This document shows, one piece after another, positions 1-11,217 of a stretch of DNA of 64,000 nt. The DNA lies in assembly GCF_024732245.1 (NCBI RefSeq), contig NZ_CP093845.1:1302001-1366000 (forward strand), in the 5' to 3' direction. The notes under the pieces are model-generated. The model was not told where the DNA came from, made no database searches, and saw only the letters and a program-made list of their open reading frames with translations. The DNA comes from Dietzia sp. B32 (GTDB lineage: Bacteria > Actinomycetota > Actinomycetes > Mycobacteriales > Mycobacteriaceae). How positions within the stretch are numbered: the stretch's first letter is position 1; each line of letters opens with the position of its first letter. Made by a program: the position numbers and the translations under genes.

Positions 1-234
1 CTCCAACCCGAGCTCAACGCCATGAGCAAGCAGGGGCGGTGGCAGGAGATGACCTCGCTCATCAGCGACGAGATCCTGCACACCATCGCGGCGTGCGGCA
101 CCCCGGCCGAGGTCGCCGCCCACGTGCGGGACCGCGTGGACGGCGTCGGCGACCGGGTCTGTCTCTATCAGACGGGGCCTATCGCCACCGACGCCCTCGC
201 GCAGATCGTCGACGAACTGGCGGGCCGGCCGTGA
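1..234 (+). CDS. LLM-class F420-dependent oxidoreductase, C-terminal part
   Basis: The reading frame is open from the first base of the window and stops at TGA 232-234, so only the last 77 residues are present. The segment (EMTSLISDEILHTIAACGTP, then AAHVRDRVDGVGDRVCLYQT) resembles the C-terminus of luciferase-like monooxygenase family oxidoreductases that use cofactor F420, where a helical tail follows the barrel. The catalytic part lies upstream of the window. The stop overlaps the GTG start of the next gene (GTGA), so the two are probably translationally coupled. Family assignment rests on the tail only and is moderate. Confidence 0.6.
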   Translation, partial: LQPELNAMSKQGRWQEMTSLISDEILHTIAACGTPAEVAAHVRDRVDGVGDRVCLYQTGPIATDALAQIVDELAGRP

Positions 235-2711
235 ACACCGTCGAGTTCGAGCAGGTCACCGACGACCGCTACGGCGGCAAGGCCGCGGGTCTGGCCGAGC
301 TCATCCGCCTGGGCCTGGACGTGCCGCCGGGGTTCGTCATCGCGGACGCGGGGGCCGACCTCGTCGTCGTCGACACCGGATCCGACACCACCGGGCTCAC
401 CGACACCGCCGCCCGGTGGTTCCGACGCATGGCCGACGCGGGGGCCACCCCGGTCGCGGTCCGCTCCTCGGCCGTCGGCGAGGACGGCGCGCAGCAGTCC
501 TTCGCCGGACAGTACGACACGGTGCTGGGCGTGGACTCGGCCGCGGCGCTGGCGGAGGCGGTACGCGCGTGTGTGGCGTCGGCGGCCTCGCAGCGCGCGA
601 CGGCCTATCGCGACGCGGACTCCGGCGGCACGAACCCCGACTCCCCCGTCGCCATGCACCTCGTGGTTCAACAGATGGTGGACGCCCGCGCGGCCGGCGT
701 CGTGTTCACCGCCGACCCCACCACGGGGCGGCGCGACCTCATGGTGATCGACGCCGTCGCCGGGTTGGGCGAGTCCCTGGTGGACGGCACCGCTTCCCCC
801 GACCACCTCGTGCTCGATTCCGACGGAAACGTGGCGGTCCGTGAGACCGGCGAGCGTCCGGTGCTCCTCGGCGAGGACATCGAGGCCATCCGGTCCGGCG
901 CGCTGACCGCCGAACGGCACTGGGGCCGACCGATGGATCTCGAGTGGGCGATCGACCGGGCGGGGCGGCTGTGGTGGCTGCAGGCGCGGCCCGTCACCAC
1001 GCTGCCCGCCGACCTCGGCGGGATGGACTCGACGCTCGCCGGCGCCGACCACGTGTACACGCGCTGCAACATCGGCGAGATGATGCCGGGCGCGTACTGC
1101 CCGCTCACCGCGTCGGTGTCGGGGTATGCGATCGACCACGCCATGCAGATGATCCAGGTGGTCGCCCGCGCGCAGCCGAGTTACGAACAGCCGTGGCTGC
1201 AGGTCGGCTACTTCTCCGGGCACATGTTCCTCAACCTCACCGAGGGCACGGCGCTGAGCTCGGGGCTGCTGGGCAACTCGCTGGAGCAGTTCTCCACGTC
1301 GGTCTGCGGGCGGGTGGTCGACGAGCTGGTGCCCAAGCCGCCGCAACCCTTCCTGCGGCGGCTGAGCAATACGGTGCGCTTGTCCACGTTCGCGCTGACC
1401 GCGGGGTCGGCCGTGCGGCGGCTCGGCGAGCAGATCGCCGCGTTCGAGGTGCCCACCGGCGACGACCCACTACAGGTGTGGGGGCAGCTCGAGGGCGGGA
1501 TGCGCCTGTACTGCGAGGTGACGTTGACCCATGTGCGGTCGTCGTCGCGGGCGGCGGTCGCGGCCAACGTCCTGGAGAGCGTGCTCATGCGGCGGGCCGT
1601 GGCTGCGGGCGGCAGCGAGGACGACGGCCGGGCCGAGGCCTCCCGGCTCATGGCCGGTGCGGCAGATGTGGAGAGCGCGGTCATGCTGGCCGAACTCGAC
1701 GCCGTGGTGCGCGCGTTGGCGGCGGACTCCGCTGCCGCCGAGCGGTTCCTCGGCGCGGATCCCGGCGCGGCGGTCGAGGCGGTGCTCGCCTCGGCCGACG
1801 GGTGGGGCGTCGCGCTGCGGCGCTTCCTGTCCCGGCACGGCCATCGGGGCTACCGCGAGCTGTGCATCCGCGACGCGTCGTGGGCCGATGATCCCGAGGG
1901 GCTGGGCACGATCATGCAGGTCATGGTGCGGTCCACGCTCGAGCGGCGCGGGCAGTCGTCCGAGACCGCTGCGGTTCCGGAGCCGGAGTCCCGCGCGATC
2001 CGCCAGCTGGCTCGGTTGGCCCGGGGCGGGGCGCGGGGCCGCGAGGAGACCAAGTCGAAGATGGCGCTGATGGCGCATTCGCTGAAGCGCGGTTATCGAC
2101 GTCTGGGTGAGGTGCTCGCGGCGACCGGCCGGCTGCCGGATGCGGATCTGGTGTACTTCTTCGACCGGCCCGAGCTGGCGCGGATCGTCGGCGCGCCCGG
2201 CCCGGTGACCGGCGGGCTCGGCGACCACGGCTCTGACGGAGACGCGCCGGTTTCGGCGGAGTCGCTGGTCGCGCGGGCGGTCGAGCGACGGAAGGCACTG
2301 GCGTTCCAGGATGCGTTGGAGTTCGCGGACGTGTCCGTGGGCCGGCCGGTGCCGCTGATCGCTCGGCCACCGCGGGAGGCTGCGGGCGGCGAGATCGTGG
2401 GCCGTCCGGCGAGCCGCGGGACGGTGGAGGGCGTGGTGCGGGTGGCCCGGTCGATCGTCGACGCCCGCGAGGTGAAGGCCGGTGAGGTCCTGGTCGCGCC
2501 CGTGACCGACGTGGGCTGGACGCCGTACTTCACGGTGATCGCCGCCCTCGTCACCGACATCGGCAGCTCCGTCTCCCACGGCGCGGTGGTCGCCCGCGAG
2601 TACGGCCTGCCGTGCGTGGTCAACACCATCGACGCCACCCGAACGCTCCGCACCGGCGACCGCGTCCGAGTGGACGGCGACCGGGGTGTGGTGACGCGGC
2701 TGGAGGGGTGA
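231..2711 (+). CDS. PEP synthase-like / PEP-utilising phosphotransferase
   Basis: Predicted 826-residue protein with an N-terminal PPDK/PEP-synthase ATP-grasp domain (YGGKAAGLAELIRLG near residue 13; VRSSAVGEDG and SFAGQYDT soon after) and a C-terminal PEP-utilising mobile domain whose SVSHGAVVAREYGLPCVV motif carries the phosphorylated His at about residue 783. This architecture belongs to PEP synthases and to rifampicin phosphotransferase-like enzymes, which move a phosphate from ATP onto pyruvate or another acceptor through the swivelling His domain. The middle region is not a recognisable PEP synthase core, so the acceptor is unknown. The GTG at 231 is chosen because it overlaps the preceding stop and begins the conserved domain; an upstream in-frame ATG at 39 would lie inside the previous gene. 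Confidence 0.8.
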   Translation: MNTVEFEQVTDDRYGGKAAGLAELIRLGLDVPPGFVIADAGADLVVVDTGSDTTGLTDTAARWFRRMADAGATPVAVRSSAVGEDGAQQSFAGQYDTVLGVDSAAALAEAVRACVASAASQRATAYRDADSGGTNPDSPVAMHLVVQQMVDARAAGVVFTADPTTGRRDLMVIDAVAGLGESLVDGTASPDHLVLDSDGNVAVRETGERPVLLGEDIEAIRSGALTAERHWGRPMDLEWAIDRAGRLWWLQARPVTTLPADLGGMDSTLAGADHVYTRCNIGEMMPGAYCPLTASVSGYAIDHAMQMIQVVARAQPSYEQPWLQVGYFSGHMFLNLTEGTALSSGLLGNSLEQFSTSVCGRVVDELVPKPPQPFLRRLSNTVRLSTFALTAGSAVRRLGEQIAAFEVPTGDDPLQVWGQLEGGMRLYCEVTLTHVRSSSRAAVAANVLESVLMRRAVAAGGSEDDGRAEASRLMAGAADVESAVMLAELDAVVRALAADSAAAERFLGADPGAAVEAVLASADGWGVALRRFLSRHGHRGYRELCIRDASWADDPEGLGTIMQVMVRSTLERRGQSSETAAVPEPESRAIRQLARLARGGARGREETKSKMALMAHSLKRGYRRLGEVLAATGRLPDADLVYFFDRPELARIVGAPGPVTGGLGDHGSDGDAPVSAESLVARAVERRKALAFQDALEFADVSVGRPVPLIARPPREAAGGEIVGRPASRGTVEGVVRVARSIVDAREVKAGEVLVAPVTDVGWTPYFTVIAALVTDIGSSVSHGAVVAREYGLPCVVNTIDATRTLRTGDRVRVDGDRGVVTRLEG

Positions 2712-2730
2712 GGGGCGGCCTCTCATCCAC

Positions 2731-2780
2731 AAGACAGTTCCGCACACCTGCCTCTCGGCCGACGTGTGCAGAACCGTCTT
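2731..2780 (+). terminator. Stem-loop terminator after the PEP-utilising enzyme
   Basis: Arms 2731-2747 and 2764-2780 pair at 15 of 17 positions around a 16-base loop, starting 20 bases after the stop. There is no T-tract, as is usual for actinobacterial terminators. The function is inferred from structure and position. Confidence 0.6.
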
Positions 2781-2897
2781 CGCGATGACCGTCACCTCGA
2801 CACCATCGGAACGTCGCTGTGCGTTCCACCACTGGCGCCGACCACGGGAGGCTGCTAGAGGTGGAGTCACGCGCCCCTGCGTCAGGAGGAGGACGAG

Positions 2898-3095
2898 ATG
2901 ATCACCGAGGACCGCATCGACCCGGACGAGTACACCCCCGGCCCGGATTCAGTCACCGCCGCCGAGGAGTACGAGCCCGAGGTGACCGTCGACGATCCCT
3001 CCCGCGAGGCGAACCCGGCCGACGTCGCCGAGCAGGCCATCGAACTGCCCGCTGACGACGGCGACACGGAGGATGACGACGACGAGGTCGCCTGA
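2898..3095 (+). CDS. Small acidic protein of unknown function
   Basis: A 65-residue, very acidic protein (about one third Asp/Glu) with no membrane segment or Cys, ending in DTEDDDDEVA. A strong ribosome binding site (AGGAGGA) lies 7-8 bases before the ATG. I do not recognise a family; similar short acidic proteins are common in Mycobacteriales and are likely cytosolic and disordered. The DDDDEV tail is encoded by the same GACGACGACGAG string that recurs in intergenic regions of this window, nine bases before the stop. The next gene is 49 bases downstream. Confidence 0.6.
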   Translation: MITEDRIDPDEYTPGPDSVTAAEEYEPEVTVDDPSREANPADVAEQAIELPADDGDTEDDDDEVA

Positions 3096-3144
3096 CTGCG
3101 CGAAGGGTCGAATGTTTTCATTGCCGGGCGTACGGTCCGGGGAC

Positions 3145-4050
3145 ATGACATCCCTTCGAGCTCGTCTGGTGATGGCTGGACTGCGGGCGCGCCGCAGCAA
3201 GCGCTTCTATTCGGACCCGGATTCAATGCGCCAGTCGCTACCCGAGGCGCAGAATCCACACAAGACCGTTCCCCCGCCGAAGCGGACCAACGGCCTGTCG
3301 GTGCGTACTGAACAGGTCGGCGGGTACGGCTGCCACGTCTTCTCGCCGGAGGACCCCACCAAGCGCTCTGACACGTTCATCCTGCATCTGCACGGCGGGG
3401 CGTTCGTCTCGGAACCCGATAACCACCATTGGGACTTCGTGCGTGACGTAGTGCTGAGCACGGGCGCGACGATCGCGTTCCCGATGTACCCGTTGGCGCC
3501 GAGGGCGGGACACAAAGAGATCCGTGACTGCGCGACTGCAGCATACGATCGCTTTCTCGCAGACCACCCGGGACACCGGTTCGTGTTCGGCGACTCAGCC
3601 GGCGGCGCGTTGGCGGTGTACCTCACGGAGACCCTGCAACGGCGGGGGGACAGCCTGCCGACAGCCCTGGTGCTGCTCTCGCCATGGCTGGACATGGAGG
3701 TGTCGGACCGGCGGTCGGAACAGATCGATCCGGACGACCCCGAGCTCGACATCGACGGGCTGCGCCTGGCCGGCGAGTGGTACGCGGCGGGGGACGATCC
3801 GACCGCGCCGGAGATCAGCCCCGTCTACGCCGACTACTCGCGATTCCCTCCGCTGCAGATCTTCACCGGAACCCGCGACATCCTCAACCCGGACGCGCAC
3901 AAGGCCCTGGCCGCGGCCACACGCAGCGGCGTAGACGTGGAGTTCCACGAATACCCGGGCATGTTCCACAACTGGACCATGCAGCCGATCCCGGAGGGAG
4001 ACCGCGCCCGCCGTCAGTTGTACGCGTTCCTCGCTCGCCACCAGAGCTGA
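3145..4050 (+). CDS. Alpha/beta hydrolase, HSL (hormone-sensitive lipase) type
   Basis: A 301-residue esterase/lipase-like protein of the alpha/beta hydrolase-3 (HSL/LipN) type. The oxyanion-hole HGGAF motif is at residues 83-87 and the nucleophile elbow GDSAGG at 149-154 (Ser151). A catalytic Asp is likely in FTGTRDILNPDAH and the catalytic His in PGMFHNW near the C-terminus. There is no signal peptide, so it should act on short or medium acyl esters in the cytosol. The start at 3145 follows a GGGGA box; an in-frame ATG at 3073 would overlap the preceding gene. Substrate unknown. Confidence 0.85.
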   Translation: MTSLRARLVMAGLRARRSKRFYSDPDSMRQSLPEAQNPHKTVPPPKRTNGLSVRTEQVGGYGCHVFSPEDPTKRSDTFILHLHGGAFVSEPDNHHWDFVRDVVLSTGATIAFPMYPLAPRAGHKEIRDCATAAYDRFLADHPGHRFVFGDSAGGALAVYLTETLQRRGDSLPTALVLLSPWLDMEVSDRRSEQIDPDDPELDIDGLRLAGEWYAAGDDPTAPEISPVYADYSRFPPLQIFTGTRDILNPDAHKALAAATRSGVDVEFHEYPGMFHNWTMQPIPEGDRARRQLYAFLARHQS

Positions 4051-4072
4051 GTCGCGCTATTCTGACCCCACC

Positions 4073-4158
4073 AGAAGGGGAGTATCCCTCACGCGCTTCG
4101 TCGTCATTCCGGCCCTCGGGCCCGGCGGAGCGGGCCGGACCGGCCGGGAGAGACCTTC
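4073..4158 (+). promoter_or_regulatory. yybP-ykoY family (manganese) riboswitch aptamer
   Basis: The untranslated leader of the TerC gene carries the conserved elements of this RNA class in order: GAAGGGGAGTATCCC (4073 on), CGTCGTCAT with CCGG at about 4103-4116, and GGGAGAGACCTTC at the 3' side (to 4158), which closes helix P1 with the 5' AAGGG. The family senses Mn2+ and is typically found in front of TerC/Alx-type manganese exporters, which is exactly the position here. Recognised by eye; a covariance-model search (Rfam RF00080) would confirm it. Confidence 0.85.
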
Positions 4159-4181
4159 GATCATCCACTGATCGAAAGGTC
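4152..4181 (+). promoter_or_regulatory. Riboswitch expression platform: anti-P1 hairpin sequestering the RBS
   Basis: GACCTTCGATCA (4152-4163) can pair with TGATCGAAAGGTC (4169-4181), 12 base pairs with one bulged A and a 5-base loop. Its 5' arm is the 3' strand of aptamer helix P1, and its 3' arm contains the AAAGG Shine-Dalgarno (4175-4179) of terC. The two helices are mutually exclusive, which predicts translation on when Mn2+ stabilises P1. Confidence 0.7.
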
Positions 4182-4188
4182 CTCGATA

Positions 4189-5229
4189 ATGCACACCCCT
4201 CTATGGATCTGGCTCGCGGTCATCGCGTTCATCGTCGTGATGCTGGCCATCGACCTCGTCGCCCACCGCAAGGCCCACGTCATCGGCGTGAAGGAAGCCG
4301 CGGCGTGGTCGGCGGTCTGGATCGCGCTCGGTGTCGGCTTCGGCGCGATCGTCTGGGCGGTCTGGGGCGCGGACTTCGGCCAGCAGTACTTCGCCGGGTA
4401 CCTCATCGAGAAATCTCTGGCCGTGGACAACGTCTTCGTCTGGGCGATCATCTTTGCCCACTTCGCGGTGCCCGCCCAGTTCCAGCACCGGGTCCTGTTC
4501 CTCGGAGTGTTGGGCGCGCTGGTGTTCCGCGGCATCTTCATCGCGGGCGGCGCGCTGCTCATCCAGAACTTCTCGTGGATCCTGTACATCTTCGCCGCGT
4601 TCCTGCTGTACACGGGCTTCCGCATGATCCGCCAGCGCGACGAGCACCTCAACCCGGACCAGTCCCGAATTCTCGGGGCGTTCCGCCGGCTGGTGCCCAT
4701 CACGGACACCTTCCACGGTCAGCGACTGCTGGTCCGCAAGGGCGGGTTGATCATGGCCACTCCCCTGCTGGCCGTGCTGGTGCTGGTCGAGACGACGGAT
4801 GTGGTCTTCGCCGTCGACTCCATTCCCGCCATCTTCGCCGTCACCGACGAGGTGTTCCTGGTCTTCACGGCCAACGCGTTCGCGATCCTCGGGCTGCGCG
4901 CGATGTACTTCCTGCTCGCCGATCTGGTCCACCGCTTCGTGTACCTCAAGATCGGGCTGGCGCTGGTGCTGATGTGGGTGGGTGTGAAGATGCTTCTCAA
5001 GATCGACGTCTTCTACATCCCGACCCCCATCTCGCTGGCCGTCATCGCGACGATCCTCACCGTGTCGGTCGTGGCGAGCCTGCGGGCGACGCGCGGTCAG
5101 GAACGTCAGAGCCTGCCGACGCCGGCCGACCCACCGTTCCGCGTCGCCACCGCCGAGGAGGACGCCCAGCTCGAACCGCTGTTCCGTCTCGGACGCGAAC
5201 ACTCCTCTGCTTCCCGTGACGCCTTATAA
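4189..5229 (+). CDS. TerC family integral membrane protein, probable manganese exporter
   Basis: A 346-residue polytopic membrane protein (about eight to nine hydrophobic segments) with the two TerC signature motifs: [11 protein letters not shown] near residue 74 and [15 protein letters not shown] near residue 201, whose acidic residues coordinate metal in the family. TerC/Alx proteins export Mn2+ in characterised bacteria; tellurite resistance is the historical name. The C-terminal 50 residues are hydrophilic. The upstream manganese-type riboswitch supports a metal-efflux role. The start is fixed by the AAAGG box nine bases before ATG 4189. Confidence 0.9.
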   Translation: MHTPLWIWLAVIAFIVVMLAIDLVAHRKAHVIGVKEAAAWSAVWIALGVGFGAIVWAVWGADFGQQYFAGYLIEKSLAVDNVFVWAIIFAHFAVPAQFQHRVLFLGVLGALVFRGIFIAGGALLIQNFSWILYIFAAFLLYTGFRMIRQRDEHLNPDQSRILGAFRRLVPITDTFHGQRLLVRKGGLIMATPLLAVLVLVETTDVVFAVDSIPAIFAVTDEVFLVFTANAFAILGLRAMYFLLADLVHRFVYLKIGLALVLMWVGVKMLLKIDVFYIPTPISLAVIATILTVSVVASLRATRGQERQSLPTPADPPFRVATAEEDAQLEPLFRLGREHSSASRDAL

Positions 5230-5266
5230 CTTCCTGCCAACGGGAGTATGGTCGGCCGTATCGCCG

Positions 5267-5280
5267 GTGACCGTCGTCAC
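5267..5280. promoter_or_regulatory. CRP/GlxR-like palindrome upstream of aconitase
   Basis: GTGACCGTCGTCAC contains the GTGA-N6-TCAC core of CRP-family (GlxR) sites and ends 40 bases before the acnA start. A near-identical site lies at the same distance upstream of the alcohol dehydrogenase gene at 28646. Regulator identity is inferred. Confidence 0.45.
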
Positions 5281-5320
5281 TAGCACGGGCCCCACCGGCG
5301 CCTTTACGGAAGGGCCGGCC

Positions 5321-8131
<2,811 letters not shown>

Positions 8132-8219
8132 TCCCACGACCCGCCCCACGCCCCGCGACCCAGCCCACCGACGCGACGCGCGTTGGGGCCGCCCCGGCAC
8201 CGGAGGTCTCAACGACAAC

Positions 8220-8231
8220 GACGACGACGAG
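8220..8231 (+). repeat. Intergenic GACGACGACGAG element, copy 1
   Basis: Copy of the dispersed element between the convergent acnA and glycosylase-like genes, preceded by AACGACAAC and followed by GTGCGCGCCCGCC. Only the core matches the other copies. The rest of 8132-8289 shows nothing else recognisable. Confidence 0.5.
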
Positions 8232-8289
8232 GTGCGCGCCCGCCGACGACCCGCAGTTGCGGCGAGAGCCGAACGTGACGAGTATTCGG

Positions 8290-9363
8290 TCAGGCGTCGA
8301 GGTCCCGCGTGCGCATGCTGAGCTGGTGACCCGGCGGCACCGGACCGAGGTTTCCTCGCGAACCGCCTTGACGCGCCCCGTCGTATTTGACCGCCTGGTA
8401 GTCAGCGAGGTCCACTGTCCGTCCGTCTTTACGTCGAGACACAATGGTCCAATCCGACCCGACTCTTCGCGCTATGACTCCCCATTTGCCGTTCGGAATG
8501 TCGGCCTGGTCAATTGAGCGCTCGATCTTCTTGAAGTCCGCCGAGACGCCCTGCGGGGCGGAACCCGGTGCACAGTAGTGCTCGAATGTGGGCCACCAGG
8601 CCCACGTTCCGGACACAGGCGCTGGCGCACCGGCCCTTGGCGCCGGTATCTGGGACGAGTGGGCGGACGCCTGGGTGGCGATCTTCTTTCGCCCCTCGAG
8701 CACGTCCTTCGTCTCGAGTAGTGCTCTCCGGAGTCGCGTCCTGCCGTCTCGATTGTTGAGCCCTCGTTGCGATGGATGCGGAACGTCCTCGGGAACGTGG
8801 ACGTTCGGAAGATCGAGACCCGCCCGCTGCCACCCATCCCGCGCGTGGTCACCCATGAGAAGAACGACCTCAAGTTTGGGGAGCAGTGCGACAATCTCCC
8901 TGAGCCACCCCGCGCCCCGTTCGCGTTCAGCCGGCGACGACGCACCGTTCTTCTCGCCTGCGATCGGAGCCGGCGCGGCATTCCAATGGACGAACAACTC
9001 CGGGCCCAGCTCGACGTCGTTGTAGAAGGTTGCACAATTTTTCGCGGAGCGATCATCGTTCTCCAGACTGAGCAGGCCAGAACCAGTTCCCGCTTCCGCT
9101 TTGGTCGACGGATTGTCGAGTAGTACTAACACTCGGGCGTCAACGCCCCCGAGCTGCGGATCGACGTACGGCACCAGTCCATGCTGTAGCCCTTCTGCGT
9201 CCGCTACCGAATCCGCCACTGCGTTGAGAGCCGCGACGTGTGGAGCACGCAGATGGCGCTTCTTCTCCGCCAGCGCCTCCGCTGCCGCGTTGCGCCCGGG
9301 CACGAAGGGCCCAGTCCGCATTTCCGTGATGGTGGCGACCAGGTCATTCTGTCCTTGATTCAT
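8290..9363 (-). CDS. Uracil-DNA glycosylase superfamily-like protein
   Basis: A 357-residue protein with two motifs of the uracil-DNA glycosylase fold: VLVLLDNPST at residues 78-87 (motif A position) and HPSQRG at 196-201 (motif B, HPSxxG-like), with FVHWNAAPAP and VVLLMGDHA between them. Such stand-alone proteins are annotated as UDG-family without a proven activity. The C-terminal 100 residues (WGVIARRVGSDWTIV) are a separate, unrecognised module. The ATG at 9363 has GAAGGTGG upstream; a GTG at 9381 is the alternative. GC is lower than in the neighbours, which suggests accessory DNA. Confidence 0.6.
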   Translation of the reverse strand: MNQGQNDLVATITEMRTGPFVPGRNAAAEALAEKKRHLRAPHVAALNAVADSVADAEGLQHGLVPYVDPQLGGVDARVLVLLDNPSTKAEAGTGSGLLSLENDDRSAKNCATFYNDVELGPELFVHWNAAPAPIAGEKNGASSPAERERGAGWLREIVALLPKLEVVLLMGDHARDGWQRAGLDLPNVHVPEDVPHPSQRGLNNRDGRTRLRRALLETKDVLEGRKKIATQASAHSSQIPAPRAGAPAPVSGTWAWWPTFEHYCAPGSAPQGVSADFKKIERSIDQADIPNGKWGVIARRVGSDWTIVSRRKDGRTVDLADYQAVKYDGARQGGSRGNLGPVPPGHQLSMRTRDLDA

Positions 9364-9494
9364 GCGGCCACCTTCGCACACGTCTACGACAGCAACATTG
9401 TGAACAGTGAGGCAGTCAGTGTCCCTCGGCTCTTGGTATGCAAAGCACGCGATCCGGCCAGCGCCGCTGCTCGGCGCAGGTAACGTCCGACATC

Positions 9495-10361
9495 ATGCAG
9501 CCCTCGCCGGATCAGGCTTCCGATAGCTCGCCCGACCAGCCCGAGGTCATCCTCGATCGCCACGGCGAGATCGCCGTGATCCGGCTCAATCGTCCGGCCA
9601 GGCTCAACGCGGCGACCTACGAGAACCTGACGGACATCATCACCGCCCTGGACAACTGCGATGCGGACGACGATGTGCGTGCCGTGGTCCTCACCGGCAC
9701 GGGCCGGGCGTTCTGCGCGGGGGCCGACATCTCGGGCGGGGGCGACACGTTCGCCGCTGACCCCGATGCCGACACCGGCGACGCCACGCCGGACACCGGC
9801 GGTCAGGTCGCGCTGCGCATCTTCCGCATGACCAAGCCGGTCATCTCGGCGATCAACGGGTCGGCCGCGGGCGTCGGGGTGACCATGACCCTGCCGACGG
9901 ACGTGCGCATCGCCGCGGACACCGCCAAGTTCGGGTTCGTGTTCACGCGCCGGGGCCTGGTCCCGGAGGCGTGCTCGACGTGGTTCCTGCCCCGCATCGT
10001 GGGCATCTCGACCGCGATCGAATGGGCTGTTGGCGGCAAGACGATCCTCGCCGCCGAGGCACTCGAGCGTGGTCTGGTGCGGGAGTTGGTCCCGGCCGAC
10101 GAGGTTCTCCCGCGAGCCATCGAGGTCGCTCGCGAGATGACGCGCGGCACGTCGCCGGTGTCGGCCGCGCTGACCCGTCAGCTCATGTGGCGCATGCTAG
10201 GCGCGCCCGACCCCGAGGTGGCCCACCGCGCCGAATCGATCGGCATCTTCACCCGCGGCAGGTCCGCCGATGTCCGCGCCGGCGTCACCGCGTTCCTCGC
10301 CAAGAAGGAGCCGGAGTTCCCTGATCGGGTGTCCGACGGCCTGCCCGACCTCTTCTCCTGA
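9495..10361 (+). CDS. Enoyl-CoA hydratase/isomerase family (crotonase) protein
   Basis: A 288-residue crotonase-fold enzyme. The N-terminal EIAVIRLNRPARLNA, the oxyanion-hole segment GRAFCAGADISGG and the second CoA/oxyanion loop AINGSAAGVGVTMTLPTDVRIAA are typical of enoyl-CoA hydratases and isomerases acting on acyl-CoA in beta-oxidation. A negatively charged insertion (DADTGDATPDTGG) sits after the first oxyanion loop. Exact substrate cannot be read from sequence. The start at 9495 begins the conserved part; 9438 is possible. The SDR gene follows after 55 bases, so the pair may be an operon. Confidence 0.85.
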   Translation: MQPSPDQASDSSPDQPEVILDRHGEIAVIRLNRPARLNAATYENLTDIITALDNCDADDDVRAVVLTGTGRAFCAGADISGGGDTFAADPDADTGDATPDTGGQVALRIFRMTKPVISAINGSAAGVGVTMTLPTDVRIAADTAKFGFVFTRRGLVPEACSTWFLPRIVGISTAIEWAVGGKTILAAEALERGLVRELVPADEVLPRAIEVAREMTRGTSPVSAALTRQLMWRMLGAPDPEVAHRAESIGIFTRGRSADVRAGVTAFLAKKEPEFPDRVSDGLPDLFS

Positions 10362-10416
10362 CCCGGCTTCTCCTTACCCCGGCCGCTCTCGGGCCCACGA
10401 CCGATAGGACCCCACC

Positions 10417-11172
10417 ATGACTGCTGACGACCTCACGGGTCGCGTCGCGATCGTCACCGGATCGACGGCCGGACTCGGTGCCAGATTCGCGCACGTACTC
10501 GCAGGCGCGGGCGCGACTGTCGTCGTCACCGGGCGGCGCACCGAACGGATCCGGGAGGTCGTCGAGTCGATCGGCCGGAGCGGCGGCAAGGCGCACGGCG
10601 TTCGGCTCGACGTCACCGATCCCGCCTCGATCGAGGATTGCCTCACCGGAGTCACCGAGCAGATCGGCCTCCCGCAGATCCTCGTCAACAACGCCGGCAT
10701 CCCTGACGCGCAGCGTGCGCACAAGATGTCGTTGGAGCTGGTGGACGCCGTGCTGGACACCAATGTCCGCGGCCCGTGGCTCATGGCGACCGGCGTGGCC
10801 CGCCGCCTGATCGAGGCCGGGGTGCCGGGCCGGATCGTCAACGTCACGTCGATGAGCGCCTACCAGTACGACGGCAACGGAGCGGCTCTCTACTCGACCA
10901 CCAAAGCCGCGGTCAGTCGGATGACGGAGGCCCTCGCCGTGGAGTGGTCGCGCAGGTTCATCAACGTTAACGCGATCGCTCCGGGGGTCTTCGCCTCGGA
11001 GATGACCGACGGCATGCTCGCCCGCGTCGGCGACATCGCGCCCGGGCTCCCCCGTCAGCGCCTCGGCCAGCCCGAGCAGATCGATTCGACGCTGCTCTAC
11101 CTGGTGTCCGACGCGTCGGAGGCGGTCACCGGCACCGTCATCAAGATCGACGACGGGCAGCTTCCCCGCTGA
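10417..11172 (+). CDS. SDR family NAD(P)-dependent oxidoreductase
   Basis: A 251-residue classical short-chain dehydrogenase. The cofactor motif is TGSTAGLGARFA near residue 12, the structural motif NNAG is near residue 90, and the catalytic YSTTK follows Ser in NVTSMSAYQYDGNG. The family includes 3-oxoacyl-ACP and 3-hydroxyacyl-CoA reductases. Its position after an enoyl-CoA hydratase homologue suggests acyl-CoA metabolism, but the substrate is inferred only. It ends before a convergent terminator hairpin. Confidence 0.88.
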   Translation: MTADDLTGRVAIVTGSTAGLGARFAHVLAGAGATVVVTGRRTERIREVVESIGRSGGKAHGVRLDVTDPASIEDCLTGVTEQIGLPQILVNNAGIPDAQRAHKMSLELVDAVLDTNVRGPWLMATGVARRLIEAGVPGRIVNVTSMSAYQYDGNGAALYSTTKAAVSRMTEALAVEWSRRFINVNAIAPGVFASEMTDGMLARVGDIAPGLPRQRLGQPEQIDSTLLYLVSDASEAVTGTVIKIDDGQLPR

Positions 11173-11184
11173 CCCCCGCTGACC

Positions 11185-11214
11185 CCCCGCTGGCTCCTCA
11201 GCCGACGAGCGGGG
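11185..11214. terminator. Convergent terminator hairpin
   Basis: CCCCGCT (11185-11191) pairs with AGCGGGG (11208-11214), with an inner GGCT/AGCC pairing. It lies between the end of the SDR gene and the end of the oppositely oriented lipoprotein gene, so it could serve both. Confidence 0.55.
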
Positions 11215-11217
11215 CAG

